Of a stretch of DNA of 15,008 nucleotides, positions 7,809 through 13,835 are shown piece by piece. The position numbers and the translations under genes were made by a program. The notes under the pieces are model-generated. The model was not told the DNA's origin. It made no database searches and was given only the letters and a program-made list of their open reading frames with translations. Numbering within the stretch: position 1 is the first letter of the stretch; every line of letters begins with the position of its first letter. The stretch covers positions 1 through 15,008 of the forward strand of contig DATBHZ010000089.1 in NCBI GenBank assembly GCA_036557185.1. Direction: 5' to 3'. The stretch comes from DATBHZ01 sp036557185. GTDB lineage: Bacteria > Actinomycetota > Acidimicrobiia > IMCC26256 > JAENVU01.

Positions 7809-9175
7809 CAGCGATGCCAGGTCGTCCCGCCGGGCGCGTCCTCGACGACGATGCCTCGGGCCGCGAGCTCGTCGCGGATCCGGTCCGACTCGGCGAAGTC
7901 CTTGGTCTCGCGGGCAGCCGTGCGGCGTGCCACGAGCTCGTCGATCTCGGCATCGTCCCCGGCCAACGCCGTCTCGATACCGATCTCGAGGCCGAGCGCT
8001 CCAGTCAGCGCGCGCACGGTCGCGACCAGCGAGGAGGACTCCTCGACGCTTCCCGAGTCGATCGCCGTGTTCGCGCGGCGCACGGCATCGAAGATCACGC
8101 CGACCGCGGTCGGTGTGGCGAAGTCGCGATCCATCGCTTCCCTGAACGCGGCGACTGTTGGCGCGTCGAGGTCTGTCGCCGCCCCGGGTACCGGTGAGCG
8201 CCGGACGAGGTCGTCGAGCCGCTTGACGCCTTCGCTCGCAGCGCGCAGCTCGGCGTCTCCGAGCTCCATCGGCGACCGGTAGTGAGCCTGGAGCACCGCG
8301 AGCCGGAAAGCCCTGCCTCCGTACCGGTCGATCGCGTCGCCGAGCGTCGTGAAGTTGCCGAGCGACTTCGACATCTTCTCGCCCGCGACGGTGACCATCC
8401 CTCCATGGATCCAATAGCGCGCGAACGCATGCCCGGCGGCCTCGGCCTGCGCACGCTCGTTCTCGTGATGCGGGAACACGAGATCGTCACCGCCGCCGTG
8501 CACGTCGAAACCCTCACCGAGCAGCTCGAGCGACATCGCCGAGCACTCGATGTGCCAGCCCGGGCGGCCGGGCCCCCAAGGGGAGTCCCAGTCGGGCTCG
8601 CCGGGCTTCGCCGTCTTCCAGAGCGCGAAGTCGACCGGGCTGCGCTTCAGGTCGTCGACCTCCACACGCGCTCCGGCGGTGCCGATCAGGTCGTCGAGCT
8701 TGCGGTGCGAAAGGCCTCCGTACCCGTCGTACGAGGACACGGAGAAGTACACGCCCTCGCCCTCGATGACGTATGCGTGCCCCGAGCTCACGAGCTCCGC
8801 GATGAGCGCCGTCATCCGGTCGATGAACTCGGTCGCGTGAGGGATCTCGTCGGGCGGACGAATGCCGAGCCGCCCGAGCTCGGCGAAGTAAGCGTCCTCG
8901 TACCGCTGCGCGAGCGCGGCCTCGCTCGAAGACTCCCGAGCAGCGCGGGCGATGATCTTGTCGTCGACGTTGGTGACGTTGCTCACGAAGGTGACCGCGA
9001 ACCCGGACCACTCCAGATAGCGCCGAATGACGTCGTAGATCATCGCCATGCGCCCGTGGCCGACGTGCGGAAGGTCGTAGACCGTCGGCCCGCAGACGTA
9101 CATCGACACGCGGCCCTCGACGCGGGGCTCGAAGTCGACTAGGCGGCCGAGCATCGTGTCGTGGATCTGGAGCAT
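7808..9175 (-). CDS. cysS: Cysteinyl-tRNA synthetase
   Basis: This 455-residue class I aminoacyl-tRNA synthetase charges tRNA-Cys in the cytosol. The start at ATG 9175 gives the family N-terminus MLQIHDTML. The HIGH motif is present as HVGH (37-40) and KMSKS exactly (267-271). Zinc-site residues Cys28 (YVCGPTVYD), Cys211 (ECSAMS), His236 and Glu240 (FPHHENE) align with those of E. coli CysRS, where zinc selects cysteine thiolate. The DALR-type C-terminal helical domain runs from about 320 to the end. An in-frame TTG at 9205 would add ten residues but does not fit the family. The ATG lacks a Shine-Dalgarno sequence yet has TACGCT-N6-ATG directly upstream, suggesting an internal leaderless promoter. 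It is not an MshC paralogue, because mycothiol ligase lies in a different context and is shorter. Confidence 0.96.
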   Translation of the reverse strand: MLQIHDTMLGRLVDFEPRVEGRVSMYVCGPTVYDLPHVGHGRMAMIYDVIRRYLEWSGFAVTFVSNVTNVDDKIIARAARESSSEAALAQRYEDAYFAELGRLGIRPPDEIPHATEFIDRMTALIAELVSSGHAYVIEGEGVYFSVSSYDGYGGLSHRKLDDLIGTAGARVEVDDLKRSPVDFALWKTAKPGEPDWDSPWGPGRPGWHIECSAMSLELLGEGFDVHGGGDDLVFPHHENERAQAEAAGHAFARYWIHGGMVTVAGEKMSKSLGNFTTLGDAIDRYGGRAFRLAVLQAHYRSPMELGDAELRAASEGVKRLDDLVRRSPVPGAATDLDAPTVAAFREAMDRDFATPTAVGVIFDAVRRANTAIDSGSVEESSSLVATVRALTGALGLEIGIETALAGDDAEIDELVARRTAARETKDFAESDRIRDELAARGIVVEDAPGGTTWHR

Positions 9176-9181
9176 CCGGCG

Positions 9182-9187
9182 AGCGTA
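9182..9187 (-). promoter_or_regulatory. cysS: Candidate leaderless -10 box for cysS
   Basis: TACGCT followed by exactly six bases and then the cysS ATG matches the actinobacterial leaderless arrangement (TAnnnT-N6-RTG) in which transcription begins at the start codon. The absence of a ribosome-binding site supports it. No clear -35 is seen, and the match could be chance. Confidence 0.4.
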
Positions 9188-9220
9188 TCGGCCAGTGTCG
9201 CCCAACCCCCTCGAAAGAGG

Positions 9221-9712
9221 TCAGTCGCGGTGGAGCAGCGCGACCGCCCACGCCGCGATGCCCTCGCCCCGGCCGACGAACCCCACTCCCTCGCCGCGCT
9301 TCGGCGTGATCGACACGAGCGGCTCGGTGTTGAAAGGCTCCCGCAACGCACCCAGGGCATCGTCGACGTTGCCGGCCATCGTGGCAATGTGTGGCGACAG
9401 CGTCGGATGCTCGGCCGCGACGACCACGTCGACGTTGTCGACGGTCCAGCGCTCCGCGGAAAGGCGCTCTGCGATCTCGCGGAGCAGCGCGATCGAGGAC
9501 GCATCGCGATACTGATCGTCGGATGCGGGGTAGAGCTCGCCGAGATCGGGCAGTCCCGCCGGGCTCAAGAGCGCATCGGCGACGGCATGTGTCACCACGT
9601 CCGCGTCCGAGTGCCCGCTCAAGCCGGGACCGTCGATGGTCACACCGCCGAGCACGAGCGGACCGTCACCGCCGAACGGGTGGACGTCGTAGCCGAGCCC
9701 GACGCGCATCAT
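9221..9712 (-). CDS. ispF: 2-C-methyl-D-erythritol 2,4-cyclodiphosphate synthase
   Basis: This 163-residue enzyme of the MEP isoprenoid pathway converts CDP-ME 2-phosphate to MEcPP with loss of CMP, and works as a homotrimer with a metal at subunit interfaces. Seen: GLGYDVHPF (5-13) with metal ligands Asp9 and His11, LSGHSDADVVTHAVADALL (31-49) with His42, and the C-terminal GRGEGIA (147-153). Length is normal. Two segments differ from the textbook form: GDIGxxFPDTD is PDLGELYPASD (56-66), and the TTTEKLGF-like CMP/phosphate loop reads SITPKRGEGVGF (134-145). The fold and metal site appear intact. The ATG overlaps the ispD stop by four bases (ATGA), with a second in-frame ATG immediately after. 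Tight linkage to ispD suggests co-translation. Confidence 0.95.
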   Translation of the reverse strand: MMRVGLGYDVHPFGGDGPLVLGGVTIDGPGLSGHSDADVVTHAVADALLSPAGLPDLGELYPASDDQYRDASSIALLREIAERLSAERWTVDNVDVVVAAEHPTLSPHIATMAGNVDDALGALREPFNTEPLVSITPKRGEGVGFVGRGEGIAAWAVALLHRD

Positions 9713-10344
9713 CGAAGCTCCTTCACCATGCCGGCCGCGCGGTCGAGATCGACCGCCGTCGTGACCTTGAGGTTGGACTCCTCGCCGGGCACGACAACGA
9801 CCGTCCCCCCGGCCGCCTCGACCAGCGCCGCATCGTCGGTGTCGTCGCCCCCGCCCGCGTGCGCACGGCGGAGCGCTTCCGCACGGAAGGCCTGCGGTGT
9901 CTGCACCGTGACCAGATCTGACCGCGCCACGGTCTCGACGACGCGGCCCTCGGCCACGCGCTTGATCGTGTCGGTGACGGGAAGAGCCGGGACCGCACCC
10001 TCGGCACCGCCGGCCACCGCCGCGATAACGGCGTCGAACAACGAGCGAGACGCGAGTGGGCGCGCCGCGTCGTGCACGAGGATGACCTCCGCGGTCTCCG
10101 GCACCGACGCGAGACCGGCGCGGACCGACGCCGACCTCGTCGCGCCCCCGGCGACCGCGGCATGGACGGACGAGCCGGTCCAGCGATGCTCAGGAGGCAC
10201 GACCACAACGACGCCGTCCGAGCAGGAGGCCGCGGTCTCGACAGCGAGGTCCACCACACGACGCTCGCCGAGCCGCCCGAACTGCTTGGCGCCGCCGAAG
10301 CGCGTTCCTGCACCGGCAGCGAGCACGATTGCCCAGACCTCCAC
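9709..10344 (-). CDS. ispD: 2-C-methyl-D-erythritol 4-phosphate cytidylyltransferase
   Basis: This 211-residue cytosolic nucleotidyltransferase joins CTP and MEP to give CDP-ME, the third step of the MEP pathway. Seen: the nucleotide-binding P-loop-like LAAGAGTRFGGAKQF (8-22) with Arg15 and Lys20, HDAARP (91-96) with the metal-binding Asp92, DTIK (125-128), VQTPQAF (147-153) and the C-terminal NLKVTT (191-196). The usual Pro before Lys in the first motif is Ala here. It is slightly shorter than typical bacterial IspD (about 225-235 residues). The GTG start lies three bases after the stop of the PIN-TRAM gene, and the stop overlaps ispF, so the three genes are probably translated from one message. 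Confidence 0.95.
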   Translation of the reverse strand: MEVWAIVLAAGAGTRFGGAKQFGRLGERRVVDLAVETAASCSDGVVVVVPPEHRWTGSSVHAAVAGGATRSASVRAGLASVPETAEVILVHDAARPLASRSLFDAVIAAVAGGAEGAVPALPVTDTIKRVAEGRVVETVARSDLVTVQTPQAFRAEALRRAHAGGGDDTDDAALVEAAGGTVVVVPGEESNLKVTTAVDLDRAAGMVKELR

Positions 10345-10347
10345 GCG

Positions 10348-11454
10348 TCAAGTCTGGCGCACGGACGCAGGTTCCGACGGAGTCTCCTGATCGCAGGTCT
10401 CGGTGGTCTCGCTCGGCGGAGGAGGCATGCGCGCGAACACCAGCTGGCCCGCCGCGGTGGGAACGATGGACGACACCACCAGTTGCAGCGGCCCGGCGTC
10501 CACGAGGTCGGCGCCGCCGTTGACGACGACCATCGATCCGTCGTCGAGGAACCCGACACCCTGCCCCTCATGGCGCCCGGTGCGCGTCAGCGCCACCTCG
10601 ATCGTCTCTCCCGCGACGACGGCCGGGGCGAGCTCGCTCGCGAGCCGGCGCGGAATCACGGTGGGGACACCCTGCACCTCAGCGACCTTCGCGAGGTTGA
10701 TGTCGTTGGTGAGCAGGCGGATCTGCAGCTTCCGTGCCAGCTTCACGAGCTTGGCGTCCACCTCCTTCACCTCGGGAACCTCGTCGTCGAGCACGTAGAC
10801 GCGGTTCGGTGCCTCGCGGCGCAGGGTCTCGAGCGTCTCGAGGCCGCGGCGCGCGCGCCGGGAACGGTCGTCACCGGCGTCCGCCATGCCCTGCAGCTCG
10901 TCGAGCACGAAGGCCGGCACCATGAGATCGTCGCGGAACAGACCGGAACGCGCGAGCGGGAGGAGCTGGCCGTCCATGACCGCCGAGGTGTCCACGAGGA
11001 AGCCGTCGGAGTCCTCGAACCGCTGCGCCTGCACGAGGGGGCGCGTGGAGAGCCCGACCAGCGCGAACAGCTCGTCGCTCCTGTGCCCCGCGACGCGGAA
11101 GCCGAGATACATGCATGCCCACATCGCGAGCGCGCCGACCGGTAGCGCGACCTCGGGCCGAACGAACACGACGACAGGAACCGCGAGCGTCAAACCGATC
11201 AGCGCGCCCACGCCACCACCGACGACTCCGGCGAGGAGCGTCGGCAGCGGTACACGATCCACGGTGCGCTCGGCTACGCCGGCCGCGCGCTGCAGCATGC
11301 GCCCGAGCAGGCCACCGGCGAGATATCCGGTCAGGCATCCGAGGATGCCGGCGACGCCCGCGAACTGCGCGCCCATGTCGAGGTCGCGGCCGACGTAATA
11401 GCCCGCGGCAGTGAGCAACAGCACCGTCAGGAGACGGGTTACCTCGACGAACAC
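10348..11454 (-). CDS. Membrane-anchored PIN-TRAM domain protein, YacL-like
   Basis: This 368-residue protein begins with about four hydrophobic helices (4-23, 30-53, 70-97, 103-121), followed by a PIN-domain nuclease and a TRAM RNA-binding domain. The acidic PIN residues appear as VDTS (Asp155), LDEL (Glu186), VDAK (Asp233) and TNDINLAKVA (Asp251). The TRAM segment spans about 277-342 (GETIEVALTRTGRHEGQGVGF onward). The architecture matches B. subtilis YacL, which also sits between disA and ispD. Family members are presumed RNases or nucleic-acid-binding proteins at the membrane; the substrate is unknown. A Pro/Thr/Glu-rich tail (344-368) is extra. The GTG start is set by a strong GGGGAGG five bases upstream, which partly overlaps a small hairpin. 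It is downstream of carD by about 74 bases. Confidence 0.9.
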   Translation of the reverse strand: MFVEVTRLLTVLLLTAAGYYVGRDLDMGAQFAGVAGILGCLTGYLAGGLLGRMLQRAAGVAERTVDRVPLPTLLAGVVGGGVGALIGLTLAVPVVVFVRPEVALPVGALAMWACMYLGFRVAGHRSDELFALVGLSTRPLVQAQRFEDSDGFLVDTSAVMDGQLLPLARSGLFRDDLMVPAFVLDELQGMADAGDDRSRRARRGLETLETLRREAPNRVYVLDDEVPEVKEVDAKLVKLARKLQIRLLTNDINLAKVAEVQGVPTVIPRRLASELAPAVVAGETIEVALTRTGRHEGQGVGFLDDGSMVVVNGGADLVDAGPLQLVVSSIVPTAAGQLVFARMPPPPSETTETCDQETPSEPASVRQT

Positions 11455-11459
11455 CGTGG

Positions 11460-11466
11460 CCTCCCC
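11460..11466 (-). promoter_or_regulatory. Ribosome-binding site of the PIN-TRAM gene
   Basis: GGGGAGG on the minus strand lies five bases before the GTG at 11454 and decides that start. Its first bases fall inside the adjoining hairpin. Confidence 0.6.
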
Positions 11467-11482
11467 TCGGGTTCTCCCGGGG
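11464..11482 (-). other. Small GC hairpin in the carD/PIN-TRAM gap
   Basis: In the transcript, CCC-CGGG pairs with CCCG-GGG around an AGAA loop with one bulged A. The 3' arm takes in the first three Gs of the PIN-TRAM ribosome-binding site. There is no U-run, so it is not a classical terminator. It could modestly attenuate translation or readthrough, or act as a processing site. Confidence 0.35.
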
Positions 11483-11528
11483 AATTTCGGCCACTCGCGG
11501 GCGGTGCTTGACCCCCGCCGTAGGGGCG

Positions 11529-12209
11529 CTACTTGCGCTTTGCCGCGCTCTTCGTGGTCTTCGCCGACTTCGCGGCCTTCGCCGCGGCAGGTTTCGCGGC
11601 CTTCTTGGTGGCCTTCGCCGGAGCCTTCTTCGCCGCCTTCGCCGGAGCCTTCTTGACCGGAGTGATCGGCTCCGCACGGGTCGGCGGGTCGTCGTCGTCG
11701 GCGATGATGCGCGTCTTGGTGCCGCTCTCCTTGCCGAGCACCTCGTCGAGCCGGTCCTCCGCGGCCTCCTCGTCGAGCTTGAGCGCGAACGTCAGCTCCG
11801 AGACCAGAATCTGGCGCGCCTTGCCGAGCATGCGCTTCTCACCCGCGGACAGACCCTTGTCCTTCTCGCGGATCGTCAGGTTCCGGACGACCTCGGCGAC
11901 CTGGTAGATGTCGCCGCTCTTGAGCTTCTCGACATGGTTCTTGAACCGGCGCGACCAGTTCGTCGGCATGCGCGCTTCCTTCTTGCGCAACACCGCGAAC
12001 ACCTCCTCGACCTCTTCGTCGTTGATGATGTCGCGCAGGCCGATGACCTCCGCGTTGTCGGCGGGAACCATGAGGGTCAGGTCGCCGTACGCGAGTCGAA
12101 GGATCAGGTAGTCCTGCTTGCGCCCGAACGCCTCACGCCGCTCACGCTTCTCGATCGTCGCCGCGCCATGGTGCGGGTAGACGACTTTGTCACCGACGGC
12201 GAACGCCAT
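11529..12209 (-). CDS. carD: CarD-family RNA polymerase-binding transcription factor with Lys/Ala-rich tail
   Basis: This 226-residue protein resembles M. tuberculosis CarD over residues 1-165. CarD binds the RNA polymerase beta lobe through an N-terminal Tudor-like domain and the upstream edge of the -10 bubble through a helical C-terminal domain, and so stabilises open complexes at rRNA and housekeeping promoters. Seen: MAFAVGDKVVYPHHGAA at the N-terminus, NWSRR with the DNA-wedging Trp85, and GLSAGEKRMLGKARQIL (119-135). Arg25 is kept, but the position of Mtb Arg47, another polymerase contact, is Met47. Residues 180-226 form a tail of AK, KKAPAK and AAK units absent from the 162-residue Mtb protein and resembling histone-H1-like tails. 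ATG 12209 is preceded by GAGGAG at 4 bases; an in-frame upstream ATG at 12260 would add 17 unsupported residues. It is first in the operon and divergent from crp. Confidence 0.95.
   Translation of the reverse strand: MAFAVGDKVVYPHHGAATIEKRERREAFGRKQDYLILRLAYGDLTLMVPADNAEVIGLRDIINDEEVEEVFAVLRKKEARMPTNWSRRFKNHVEKLKSGDIYQVAEVVRNLTIREKDKGLSAGEKRMLGKARQILVSELTFALKLDEEAAEDRLDEVLGKESGTKTRIIADDDDPPTRAEPITPVKKAPAKAAKKAPAKATKKAAKPAAAKAAKSAKTTKSAAKRK
11611..11654. repeat. carD: Two 20-bp direct repeats in the carD tail, 24-bp period
   Basis: The 20-base unit GCCTTCGCCGGAGCCTTCTT occurs at 11611-11630 and again at 11635-11654. The 24-base period equals eight codons and encodes successive KKAPAKA-type units of the CarD tail, suggesting growth by slippage or unequal exchange. 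Confidence 0.85.
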
Positions 12210-12213
12210 GAGG

Positions 12214-12219
12214 CTCCTC
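12214..12219 (-). promoter_or_regulatory. carD: Ribosome-binding site of carD
   Basis: GAGGAG on the minus strand, four bases before ATG 12209, selects this start over the in-frame ATG at 12260. Confidence 0.65.
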
Positions 12220-12258
12220 GAGGGGGAATCAGGGAACGAGATCACCTGGGAGGGGAAC

Positions 12259-12264
12259 ATTCTA
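12259..12264 (-). promoter_or_regulatory. carD: Candidate carD operon -10 box
   Basis: TAGAAT on the minus strand is a good -10 hexamer that would place the transcription start about 42 bases before the carD ATG. The -35 is weak (TTCTCG-like at a spacing of about 18). It faces the crp promoter across the 106-base divergent region 12210-12315. Confidence 0.5.
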
Positions 12265-12303
12265 CCGGAACACCGGCCTGATCGAGAACCGATCCGAGCG
12301 ATC

Positions 12304-12309
12304 TAACCT
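12304..12309 (+). promoter_or_regulatory. crp: Candidate leaderless -10 box for crp
   Basis: TAACCT is followed by exactly six bases and then the GTG start at 12316, fitting the TAnnnT-N6-RTG leaderless pattern. There is no Shine-Dalgarno sequence between the two, which supports leaderless translation. Confidence 0.5.
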
Positions 12310-12315
12310 GACGCC

Positions 12316-12981
12316 GTGGCCGAACGGCGACTGCTCGACTCCACCGAACTGTTCCGGGCCCTTCCAGTCGACGTGATCGAACGTCTGCGCGCGCGCGGGA
12401 GACAGCTCACGCTCGAGAAGGGGGACCTCCTCTTCGCGCAAGGTGATCCCTCGCACGAGCTGTTCATGATCGTGGCAGGGCGCGTCGCCGTCTCGACGCG
12501 CTCGACGGACGGACGCGAGTCGATGGTCGCGGTGCTCGAAGCCGGGGGACTGTTCGGGGAGCTCGGGTTGTTCGACGACGAGCCGCGCTCGGCGGAGGCG
12601 CGGGCGCTCACCGACTCCGAGCTGTACGCGGTCGAGTACGAGGACGTGCGCGGCGAGCTTCGCAACCGTCCGGAGCTCCTGTGGGTGGTGGTGAAGCTGC
12701 TCGCACAACGCCTGCGGGCGACCGACGAGGCGCTCGCGGACGCTGTCTTCCTCGACGTGCCCGCCCGGACGGCCAAGCGCATGCTCGAGCTCGCCGGCAA
12801 TGAGGACGAGTTCCGTCTCGCCATGACCCAGGAGGACCTCGCCTCGCTTGTCGGCGCCTCGCGCGAGCGGGTGAACAAGGCGATCGCCATGTTCACGAAG
12901 CTCGGCTGGGTGGAGGCATCAGCCCGCGGGAAGTACAAGATCATCGACCGCGAGCAGCTGGAGCTGCGCGCGAATCCCTGA
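12316..12981 (+). CDS. crp: CRP/FNR-family transcriptional regulator, GlxR/Rv3676-like
   Basis: This 221-residue homodimeric DNA-binding regulator is probably cAMP-responsive. The N-terminal cyclic-nucleotide domain carries the phosphate-binding cassette FGELGLFDDEPRSA (80-93) with Glu82, Arg91 and Ser92, as in E. coli CRP (GELGLF...ERSA). A dimerisation helix spans about 110-140. The winged helix-turn-helix TQEDLASLVGASRERVNKAI (171-190) is close to the M. tuberculosis Rv3676 and corynebacterial GlxR sequence, as is FLDVPARTAKRMLELA (145-160). No FNR-type cysteine cluster is present, so an oxygen sensor is unlikely. The GTG start sits six bases after a -10 box with no ribosome-binding site. 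It is divergent from carD and convergent with the hydrolase gene; the shared 106-base region could allow cross-control. I saw no clear TGTGA-N6-TCACA site there. Confidence 0.92.
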   Translation: MAERRLLDSTELFRALPVDVIERLRARGRQLTLEKGDLLFAQGDPSHELFMIVAGRVAVSTRSTDGRESMVAVLEAGGLFGELGLFDDEPRSAEARALTDSELYAVEYEDVRGELRNRPELLWVVVKLLAQRLRATDEALADAVFLDVPARTAKRMLELAGNEDEFRLAMTQEDLASLVGASRERVNKAIAMFTKLGWVEASARGKYKIIDREQLELRANP

Positions 12982-12996
12982 CGGGGCGCGTCGAGC

Positions 12997-13731
12997 TCAG
13001 TCGGCGCTCAGGAACACGAGCGTGCGTCTCCAGGCATCCGCGGCGTCGTCGGCTCGGTGCGCCTGCCGGTCGGCATCGTGCACGAAGCCGTGCTCGGCCT
13101 CGTCGTAGACGACGATCTCGCAATCCGGCCGGTCGCTCCATGCGTCGCGCAACGCGTCGATGTCCTCCTTCGGCGTGAACGCGTCGCTCCCTCCGAAGAA
13201 CGCGAGCGTCGGGCAGACGTCCTGCGCGGATTCCAGCGGCTCGTGCAGGTGGGGCCCGCGCCACCCTTTCGGAACGCGGATCATCCCGTAGAAAGCGACG
13301 GCCCGGTCGAACCTGCCGGTCGCGGCAGCTTTGAGCGAGTACATGCCGCCCATGCAGAACCCGAGCACCGCGACGTCGGTGACGCCGTCCTCGACCACGA
13401 GGAAGTTCGCAGCACGTTCGAGATCCCCGAGCTGGAGGTCGTCGTCGAGCTGTGCGACGCGCTCCATGCGCTGGGCGGGCTCGAGCGACGCGCGGTCCGC
13501 AACGCGTGCGAACGGCTCCGCCGCGGCGACGGCGAGACCGTGCGACGCGAGGCGGCGGCAGAGGTCGTCGAACAGCGGTCGCACGCCCATGATGTCGGGG
13601 TGCACCACGACGCCCCGCACGGGCATGCCCGCCGTGCGGGCGTGGATGAACTCGACCGCCGCGCCGTCGGCTCCCGTGATGGTGCGTCGTTCGAGCTCGG
13701 TCTCGTGGAGTCCCTCGGCGAGTGCAGCCAT
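12997..13731 (-). CDS. Dienelactone hydrolase family protein
   Basis: This 244-residue alpha/beta-hydrolase belongs to the dienelactone hydrolase (DLH) family. The catalytic triad is visible: Cys126 in the nucleophile elbow GFCMGG (124-129), Asp183 in GGSDAFTP (180-187) and His214 in EHGFVHD (213-219). HPDIMGVRP (44-52) corresponds to the segment where classic DLH has EIFGVN; the Glu that pairs with the cysteine appears replaced or shifted (Asp46). Classic DLH acts on carboxymethylenebutenolide in chlorocatechol degradation, but most family members have other or unknown esterase or thioesterase substrates, and no aromatic-degradation genes are nearby. It is convergent with crp (15 bases between stops) and downstream of disA behind a hairpin, so it is probably transcribed on its own. 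Confidence 0.88.
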   Translation of the reverse strand: MAALAEGLHETELERRTITGADGAAVEFIHARTAGMPVRGVVVHPDIMGVRPLFDDLCRRLASHGLAVAAAEPFARVADRASLEPAQRMERVAQLDDDLQLGDLERAANFLVVEDGVTDVAVLGFCMGGMYSLKAAATGRFDRAVAFYGMIRVPKGWRGPHLHEPLESAQDVCPTLAFFGGSDAFTPKEDIDALRDAWSDRPDCEIVVYDEAEHGFVHDADRQAHRADDAADAWRRTLVFLSAD

Positions 13732-13739
13732 GCGGCCGG

Positions 13740-13745
13740 AGACTA
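13740..13745 (-). promoter_or_regulatory. Candidate -10 box for the dienelactone-hydrolase-family gene
   Basis: TAGTCT on the minus strand is eight bases before the ATG, so the transcript would be leaderless or carry a leader of one to three bases. No ribosome-binding site is visible. The -35 is not evident, and the disA hairpin lies 15 bases further upstream. Confidence 0.3.
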
Positions 13746-13759
13746 GAAGGCGAGGAGAC

Positions 13760-13782
13760 GCGGCGCAGGTATCCTGCGCCGC
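13760..13782 (-). terminator. Perfect 10-bp GC hairpin downstream of disA
   Basis: GCGGCGCAGG (13760-13769) and CCTGCGCCGC (13773-13782) form a perfect 10-base-pair stem with a three-base loop, 53 bases past the disA stop. No U-run follows in the minus-strand transcript, but U-less hairpins are common candidate terminators in GC-rich actinobacteria. It separates disA from the hydrolase gene. Confidence 0.6.
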
Positions 13783-13835
13783 CCGAGCCGGGGCCCGAGC
13801 GGCCCGCGACGAAGTCGCAAGAGCGGGAGTGAGGG

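Noticed and set aside
7809..8414. N-terminal extension of the rlmB frame into cysS
   Set aside because: The extra 202 residues are an out-of-frame shadow of CysS. Family alignment and the TGATG overlap place the start at 7808.
9176..9205. TTG start for CysS ten residues upstream
   Set aside because: The family N-terminus begins at the ATG (MLQIHDT), and the G-run before the TTG is too close to act as a ribosome-binding site.
12210..12260. 17-residue N-terminal extension of CarD from an upstream ATG
   Set aside because: That ATG overlaps the predicted -10 box, while ATG 12209 has GAGGAG at good spacing and matches the CarD family start.
12982..12999. Bidirectional terminator between crp and the hydrolase gene
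   Set aside because: The 15-base gap contains GAGCTC-like symmetry but no stem long enough to support a terminator.
13806..13818. GCGAC-gaa-GTCGC hairpin just after disA
   Set aside because: A five-pair stem in GC-rich DNA is weak next to the perfect ten-pair stem at 13760-13782.
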